Positions 57,822 to 64,000 of a stretch of 64,000 bases of DNA are shown piece after piece. Under the pieces are notes generated by a model. That model did not search any database, was not told the origin of the DNA, and saw nothing but the letters and a program-made list of their open reading frames with translations. The stretch covers positions 1,054,001 to 1,118,000 of the forward strand of contig NZ_FMTL01000001.1 in NCBI RefSeq assembly GCF_900099645.1, given 5' to 3'. The translations under genes were made by a program, and so were the position numbers. The stretch is from Pseudomonas peli (GTDB lineage Bacteria > Pseudomonadota > Gammaproteobacteria > Pseudomonadales > Pseudomonadaceae). Positions within the stretch are counted from its first letter, which is position 1. Each line of letters begins with the position of its first letter.

Positions 57822-58862
57822 ATGCTCGATGCCGACAAATGCTGGCAAGCCTTATGCGACCGCAATGCCACGCAGGATGGACGATTTGTGTTTGCTGTGC
57901 GCAGCACCGGTATCTATTGCCGGCCCAGTTGCCCGGCGCGGCGGCCCCGGCGGGAGAACGTCAGCTTCCACCTCGATGCTGACGCCGCTGCTGCGGCAGG
58001 CTTTCGCCCATGCAAACGCTGCTCGCCGCAGGGGCAGAGCCCGGCCGAGCAACTGGATTCCCTGGTGGTGGCCGCCTGTGAGCTGCTCAACACTAGCGAG
58101 CAGCCACCGACCCTCGCACAGTTGGCCGCGCGAATCGGCCTGTCCGCTTCGCACCTGGCGCGCGCCTTCAAGGTGCGTACCGGGCTGACGCCGAAAGCCT
58201 GGAGCGAGGCGCAACGCCGTGCGCGTCTGGAGCAACAGTTGCCTGCAGCAAATAGCGTTCTGGATGCCGCGCTAAACGCCGGCTACTCCGGCACCCGCGC
58301 GCTGTATCAGCAGCCGGCGCCCCTGAGCCCGGCGCAACGGCGTAAACAGGCCGCAGGCGAACAGCTGCGCTACAGCATCGCGCCCTGCCCGCTCGGCCAC
58401 TTGCTGCTGGCCAGCAGCGCCAAGGGCATCTGCGCCCTGTTATTCGGTGACGACCCGGCCGCGCTGCTGAGCGAACTGCAACAACGCTTTGCTGCCGCCG
58501 AACTGCATGTGGATAACGCGGGCCTGGGCGATAGCCTGCGCCAGGCATTGGCGCAGATCAGCGAACCGCAGCGCGCCGCCCAGCTGCCGCTGGATATTCG
58601 CGGCACGGCGTTTCAGCAGCAGGTGTGGCGAGCCCTGCAGCAGATTCCGCTGGGGCAGACGCGTAACTACGCCGAGCTGGCTGCGCAACTGGGCAGCCAT
58701 CCACGCGCCGTGGCACGCGCCTGTGCCAGCAACCCACTGGGCCTGCTGGTGCCGTGCCATCGGGTGATCGCCAGCAACGGCAGCCTCAGTGGCTACCGCT
58801 GGGGCCTGGCGCGCAAAGCGGCGCTGCTTAAGCAGGAAGCCGAGCCATCGCGTGAGCAATAA
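57822..58862 (+). CDS. ada: Ada: methylation-response activator and O6-methylguanine-DNA methyltransferase
   Basis: A 346-residue Ada. The zinc cysteines of the N-terminal methyl-phosphotriester site are at 33, 37, 64 and 67 (GIYCRPSCPAR; FRPCKRC). An AraC-type helix-turn-helix follows (TLAQLAARIGLSASHLARAFK), and the C-terminal O6-methylguanine methyltransferase has Cys312 in LLVPCHRVIAS. It repairs alkylated DNA and, once methylated, activates its regulon. ATG 57822 has GAGGA 7 bp upstream; ATG 57801 is an alternative. Only the family is certain, not the targets. Confidence 0.93.
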   Translation: MLDADKCWQALCDRNATQDGRFVFAVRSTGIYCRPSCPARRPRRENVSFHLDADAAAAAGFRPCKRCSPQGQSPAEQLDSLVVAACELLNTSEQPPTLAQLAARIGLSASHLARAFKVRTGLTPKAWSEAQRRARLEQQLPAANSVLDAALNAGYSGTRALYQQPAPLSPAQRRKQAAGEQLRYSIAPCPLGHLLLASSAKGICALLFGDDPAALLSELQQRFAAAELHVDNAGLGDSLRQALAQISEPQRAAQLPLDIRGTAFQQQVWRALQQIPLGQTRNYAELAAQLGSHPRAVARACASNPLGLLVPCHRVIASNGSLSGYRWGLARKAALLKQEAEPSREQ

Positions 58863-58870
58863 ACAGCCAT

Positions 58871-58903
58871 AAAAAAGAGCGGCTCCACCTGCGTGGGCCG
58901 CTC
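58871..58903 (-). terminator. Terminator of the thiolase gene
   Basis: GAGCGGC-T-CCAC and GTGG-GCCGCTC arms around CTGC, followed in the minus direction by TTTTTTATGG. It lies about 57 bp after the thiolase stop. Confidence 0.8.
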
Positions 58904-58960
58904 CAAATCACGGAGTTGCATACATCAGTACCCACACGAGATGCGGATACGGCTGTTTGA

Positions 58961-60238
58961 TTACTTTTCCAGGATTGCAGTCACACCTTGGCCGCCGGCA
59001 GCGCAAATCGAGATCAGTCCACGCCCTTCCTGAGCCACAGATAGCAGCTTGGCCAGGTTGGCAACAATTCGCCCACCCGTGGCGGCAAAGGGGTGACCTG
59101 CAGCCAGCGAGCTGCCCTTGACGTTCATCTTGCTGCGGTCGATGGAACCCAGTGGCGCATCCAGGCCCAGGCGGGTCTTGCAGTAGTCGGCGTCTTCCCA
59201 GGCCTTGAGGGTGCAAAGCACCTGCGCGGCGAAGGCTTCGTGAATTTCGTAGTAGTCGAAGTCCTGCAGGCTCAGCTTGTTGCGCGCTAACAGACGCGGC
59301 ACCGCGTAGGCCGGGGCCATCAGCAAACCTTCCTTGCCGCCGACGAAATCCACCGCTGCCGCTTCGCCATCCTTCCAGTAGGCCAGAATCGGCAGGCCAC
59401 GGGCCTTGGCCCAGTCTTCACTGGCTAACAGCACCAGAGACGCACCATCGGTCAGTGGCGTCGAGTTGGCGGCGGTCATGGTGCCGCGCGGGCTGCGCTC
59501 AAAGCAGGGCTTGAGCGTGGCGAGTTTTTCCAGGCTGATATCGGCGCGCAGGTTCTGGTCGCGGGTCAGACCACGGAACGGCGTGAGCAAATCGTCGTGC
59601 CAGCCTTCGGCGTAGGCAGCGGCGAGTTTCTGGTGGCTGGCCACGGCCAGTTGGTCCTGCTCATCCCGCGGAATCGCCCAGGTCTGCGCCATCAGCTCGC
59701 AGTGCTCGCCCATCGACAGGCCGGTGCGCGGTTCGCCGTTACGCGGAATGGCCGGAGCCAGGTGGCGTGGGCGAATCTGCAGCAGGCTCTTGATCTTCTC
59801 GCCCGTGCTCTTGCCACGGTTGGCCTGCAGAAGAATCTTGCGCAGCCCTTCGTTGACCCCGATTGGCGCGTCCGAGGTGGTGTCGACGCCGCCGGCGATG
59901 CCGCACTCGATCTGCCCAAGCGCAATCTTGTTGGCCACCAGCAGCGCCGCTTCCAGCCCGGTGCCGCAGGCCTGCTGCAGGTCATAGGCCGGGGTTTCCG
60001 GGGCCAGGCGCGAGCCAAGCACGCATTCGCGAGTCAGATTGAAGTCGCGCGAATGCTTGAGCACCGCACCGGCCACCACCTCACCCAGACGTTCGCCATG
60101 CAGGTTGAAGCGCTCGACCAAGCCATCCAGCGCGCTGGTCAGCATCTCCTGGTTGCTCGCGGTGGCGTAGACAGTATTGGAGCGGGCGAACGGAATACGG
60201 TTACCACCAACGATGGCGACGCGGCGCGGCTGGGTCAT
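58961..60238 (-). CDS. Acetyl-CoA C-acyltransferase (thiolase)
   Basis: A 425-residue thiolase. The nucleophile is in DLQQACGTGLEAAL, the catalytic His in YYEIHEAFAAQVL, and the second Cys in ISICAAGGQGV, with SSLAAGHPFAATGGR near the end. The longer form resembles FadI-type thiolases acting in beta-oxidation or its reverse. It is divergent from the FabG4-type reductase, as in P. aeruginosa (PA4785/PA4786, from memory). Confidence 0.92.
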   Translation of the reverse strand: MTQPRRVAIVGGNRIPFARSNTVYATASNQEMLTSALDGLVERFNLHGERLGEVVAGAVLKHSRDFNLTRECVLGSRLAPETPAYDLQQACGTGLEAALLVANKIALGQIECGIAGGVDTTSDAPIGVNEGLRKILLQANRGKSTGEKIKSLLQIRPRHLAPAIPRNGEPRTGLSMGEHCELMAQTWAIPRDEQDQLAVASHQKLAAAYAEGWHDDLLTPFRGLTRDQNLRADISLEKLATLKPCFERSPRGTMTAANSTPLTDGASLVLLASEDWAKARGLPILAYWKDGEAAAVDFVGGKEGLLMAPAYAVPRLLARNKLSLQDFDYYEIHEAFAAQVLCTLKAWEDADYCKTRLGLDAPLGSIDRSKMNVKGSSLAAGHPFAATGGRIVANLAKLLSVAQEGRGLISICAAGGQGVTAILEK

Positions 60239-60408
60239 GGATGACTCCTGAGCTGGGATGGGTCTGAGAGGGATAGCGCACAGGCTAACCTGTCCCTGCA
60301 GTGTGGCATTGGCCGCCTTGCCAGTGCAGCAGGCGGCGCGGTCAATTGCGCATTTCTGCGGGCTGCGTAGAGTGGGCGCACTTTTGATCCATGCGCAGGA
60401 GCCGTTTC

Positions 60409-61764
60409 ATGTCAGACCGTTATCTCGCCTTTGCCAACTCCACCTCAGGTCGTCGATTGGTCAGTGCGCTCGGTCTGCCCGCGCCGCTGCTGCTGGAGCG
60501 TTGGATGGCCGGGCGCAGTCGACCGGTGGACGGTGCCCTGCTGATTGGCGGCGAAGGCAGCCTGGCCAGCGCCATGCTGCCCTTTGCCAACAAGCTGACC
60601 GACGCCCTGTTCGCCGCCCGTGAAGGCCAATTTGATTTGCCGCGCTGGACCGCAGAGCACGGTCCAAAGCTCAAGGCGCTGGTATTCGACGCCAGCGGGC
60701 TGACCCGCTTCGAACAACTGATCGAGCTGCGCGACTTCTTCCAGCCGGCTTTCAAGGGCCTGGATAAATGTCCGCGCGTGGTAATCCTCGGCCGCGCCCC
60801 GGAATCGCTGAAAGACCCGATTGCCGCCAGCGTGCAGCGCTCCCTGGAAGGCTTCAGCCGCTCCCTGGGCAAGGAAATCCGCCGCGGCGGTAATGTGCAG
60901 CTGATCTACGTCGGCAAAGGCGGCGAGACGCAACTGGAAGGCGCGCTGCGCTTCTTCCTCTCGCCGAAAAGCGCCTATGTATCCGGCCAAGTATTGCGCC
61001 TGAACGCCTGCAGCGAACAGGTCAAAGACTGGACCCGCCCACTGGCCGGCAAAAAGGCCCTGGTAACCGGCGCCTCCCGCGGCATCGGTGCGGCCATCGC
61101 CGAAACCCTGGCCCGCGACGGTGCCGAGGTGGTGCTGCTGGACGTGCCGCCAGCCAAGGACGCCCTCGACGCACTGGCGGCCCGCCTCGGCGGTAGCGTG
61201 CTGGCTCTGGATATCTGCGCCAGCGACGCCGCCGCGCAGCTGGTCGAGGCGCTGGCGGACGGTATCGATATCGTCGTGCACAACGCCGGCATCACCCGCG
61301 ACAAGACCTTGGCGAAGATGAGCGACGACTTCTGGAACTCGGTGATCAACGTCAACCTGAATGCCCCACAGGTGCTGACCCAAGCCCTGCTGGACGCCGG
61401 CAAGCTGCACGACAATGGCCGCGTGGTGCTGATTGCCTCGATCAGTGGCATAGCCGGCAATATGGGCCAGACCAACTACGCGGTGAGCAAGGCCGGGGTA
61501 ATCGGCCTGGCCCAGGCCTGGGCACCGGCTCTGGCCAAGCGCGGTATCAGCATCAACGCCGTGGCACCCGGTTTTATCGAAACCCAGATGACCGCCGCCA
61601 TCCCGCTGACCATCCGCGAAGCCGGCCGTCGGATGAACTCCATGGGCCAGGGCGGCCTACCGCAGGACGTCGCCGAAGCCGTGGCCTGGTTCGCCCAGCC
61701 CGGTTCCGGCGCGGCCACCGCGCAGGTGCTACGCGTATGTGGGCAGAGCCTGCTCGGGGCTTAA
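60409..61764 (+). CDS. FabG4-type two-domain 3-oxoacyl reductase
   Basis: A 451-residue protein, about twice the length of FabG. Residues 1-205 form a flavodoxin-like domain without a catalytic set (MSDRYLAFANSTSGRRLVSALG..., VVILGRAPESL). Residues 210-451 form an SDR domain with KALVTGASRGIGAAIAE, HNAGITRDKTLAKM, a Ser in LIASISGIAGNMG, and YAVSK. This matches the high-molecular-weight FabG4 group, which uses NADH on acyl-CoA or acyl-ACP. The ATG at 60409 has AGGAG 7 bp upstream. Its partner is probably the divergent thiolase. Confidence 0.9.
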   Translation: MSDRYLAFANSTSGRRLVSALGLPAPLLLERWMAGRSRPVDGALLIGGEGSLASAMLPFANKLTDALFAAREGQFDLPRWTAEHGPKLKALVFDASGLTRFEQLIELRDFFQPAFKGLDKCPRVVILGRAPESLKDPIAASVQRSLEGFSRSLGKEIRRGGNVQLIYVGKGGETQLEGALRFFLSPKSAYVSGQVLRLNACSEQVKDWTRPLAGKKALVTGASRGIGAAIAETLARDGAEVVLLDVPPAKDALDALAARLGGSVLALDICASDAAAQLVEALADGIDIVVHNAGITRDKTLAKMSDDFWNSVINVNLNAPQVLTQALLDAGKLHDNGRVVLIASISGIAGNMGQTNYAVSKAGVIGLAQAWAPALAKRGISINAVAPGFIETQMTAAIPLTIREAGRRMNSMGQGGLPQDVAEAVAWFAQPGSGAATAQVLRVCGQSLLGA

Positions 61765-61781
61765 TCGCCGTCAGCAGATAG

Positions 61782-61810
61782 CAAAAGGCCCCGCAGTGCG
61801 GGGCCTTTTG
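61782..61810 (+). terminator. Terminator of the FabG4-type gene
   Basis: CAAAAGGCCCCGC and GCGGGGCCTTTTG arms around AGT, 17 bp after the stop. Symmetrical. Confidence 0.88.
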
Positions 61811-61836
61811 CATTCAGTGCGAGCTTACACCTGCTC

Positions 61837-61958
61837 AAGATCTCGCGAGCTAGAGCACTACAAGGCAAAAACAGGCGAGGAAGCGGAGTGTACTTTTGTA
61901 CATGAGCATTCCGAGCCTGTTTTTAACGCAGTAGGGCCGACGCGCAGCAGATCGATTG
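61837..61958 (-). repeat. Dispersed palindromic repeat, copy 3
   Basis: The core at 61841-61950 matches copy 1 (14621-14730) at 103 of 110 positions by eye count, with the same TGTAC-TTTT-GTACA hairpin and GGCAAAAACAGGC / GCCTGTTTTT arms. It ends about 4 bp before the speA stop codon, in the same orientation as the other copies relative to the minus-strand gene. Confidence 0.85.
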
Positions 61959-61962
61959 TTCC

Positions 61963-63876
<1,914 letters not shown>

Positions 63877-64000
63877 CGATGTCTCCCTTGCTGGCGATAG
63901 TGGCCTTGGCACAGCCAAGACGCGTACAGATTAAAGTCTGGAAATGACGATTACTCAGCTGTGACCCAAGGTCCGCCGAGGAAGTTTAGAAAAGACGGGA

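Overview
This window is chromosomal DNA of a Pseudomonas species. From about 6 kb onward it is GC-rich with typical Pseudomonas gene content. Many proteins closely resemble what I remember of their P. aeruginosa PAO1 counterparts, and much of the order is the same: minor pilins, ispH-fkpB-lspA-ileS-ribF, murJ, rpsT, proB-obg-rpmA-rplU, ispB, the UPF0114 and Lon-like genes, ettA, morA, glyA, mapZ, radA and mscL. REP-like elements and the cyanide-insensitive oxidase cioAB fit the same genus. It is not P. aeruginosa itself; the exact species cannot be read from the sequence. I see no rRNA, tRNA, CRISPR array, prophage or insertion sequence.

Layout. 1-5.7 kb: an AT-rich type IV pilus cluster (end of pilW, pilX, pilY1, pilY2, pilE), followed by a spacer without a convincing gene. 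6.0-13.5 kb, minus strand: ispH, fkpB, lspA, ileS, ribF, murJ, i.e. isoprenoid synthesis, lipoprotein processing, tRNA charging, flavin synthesis and lipid II flipping. 13.7-20.3 kb: rpsT, creA, proB, obg, rpmA, rplU, ispB, a small gene behind a Fur box, and fklB. 20.3-23.7 kb: a compact minus-strand set with overlapping ends, comprising a DUF6482 protein, a DnaQ-like/GIY-YIG fusion, an iron-sulfur photolyase/cryptochrome and a DUF2256 zinc-ribbon protein. 23.8-30 kb: UPF0114 membrane protein, a small conserved gene, a Lon-like protease, a DksA/TraR-like protein and ettA. 30-40 kb: c-di-GMP genes (morA, mapZ, a stand-alone EAL protein) mixed with glyA, radA, two DUF465 genes and mscL. 40-48 kb: a ferredoxin reductase, a DctP-like binding protein without membrane subunits, rlmG, cioAB with a 47-residue DUF2474 gene, an MFS transporter and a DJ-1 family protein. 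48-64 kb: an NCS2 purine permease, trmA, small membrane and periplasmic proteins, a zinc peptidase, a RIO kinase, two DUF2218 genes around a LysR/NmrA pair, a binding-protein/Cache protein, ada, a thiolase divergent from a FabG4-type reductase, and speA.

Most interesting points. (1) The overlapping photolyase/nuclease operon. In its fusion protein the exonuclease-like domain has lost two of the four catalytic acidic residues, while the GIY-YIG half looks intact; in the photolyase the four iron-sulfur cysteines are kept. (2) A dispersed palindromic repeat in three copies (14.6, 36.4 and 61.8 kb), each ending 0-8 bp after the stop codon of a minus-strand gene and in the same orientation, with paired changes in its hairpins. 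(3) Two 25-bp dyads with DnaA-box-like arms, upstream of two neighbouring minus-strand genes. (4) A periplasmic binding protein joined to what looks like a Cache-like domain with no output domain.
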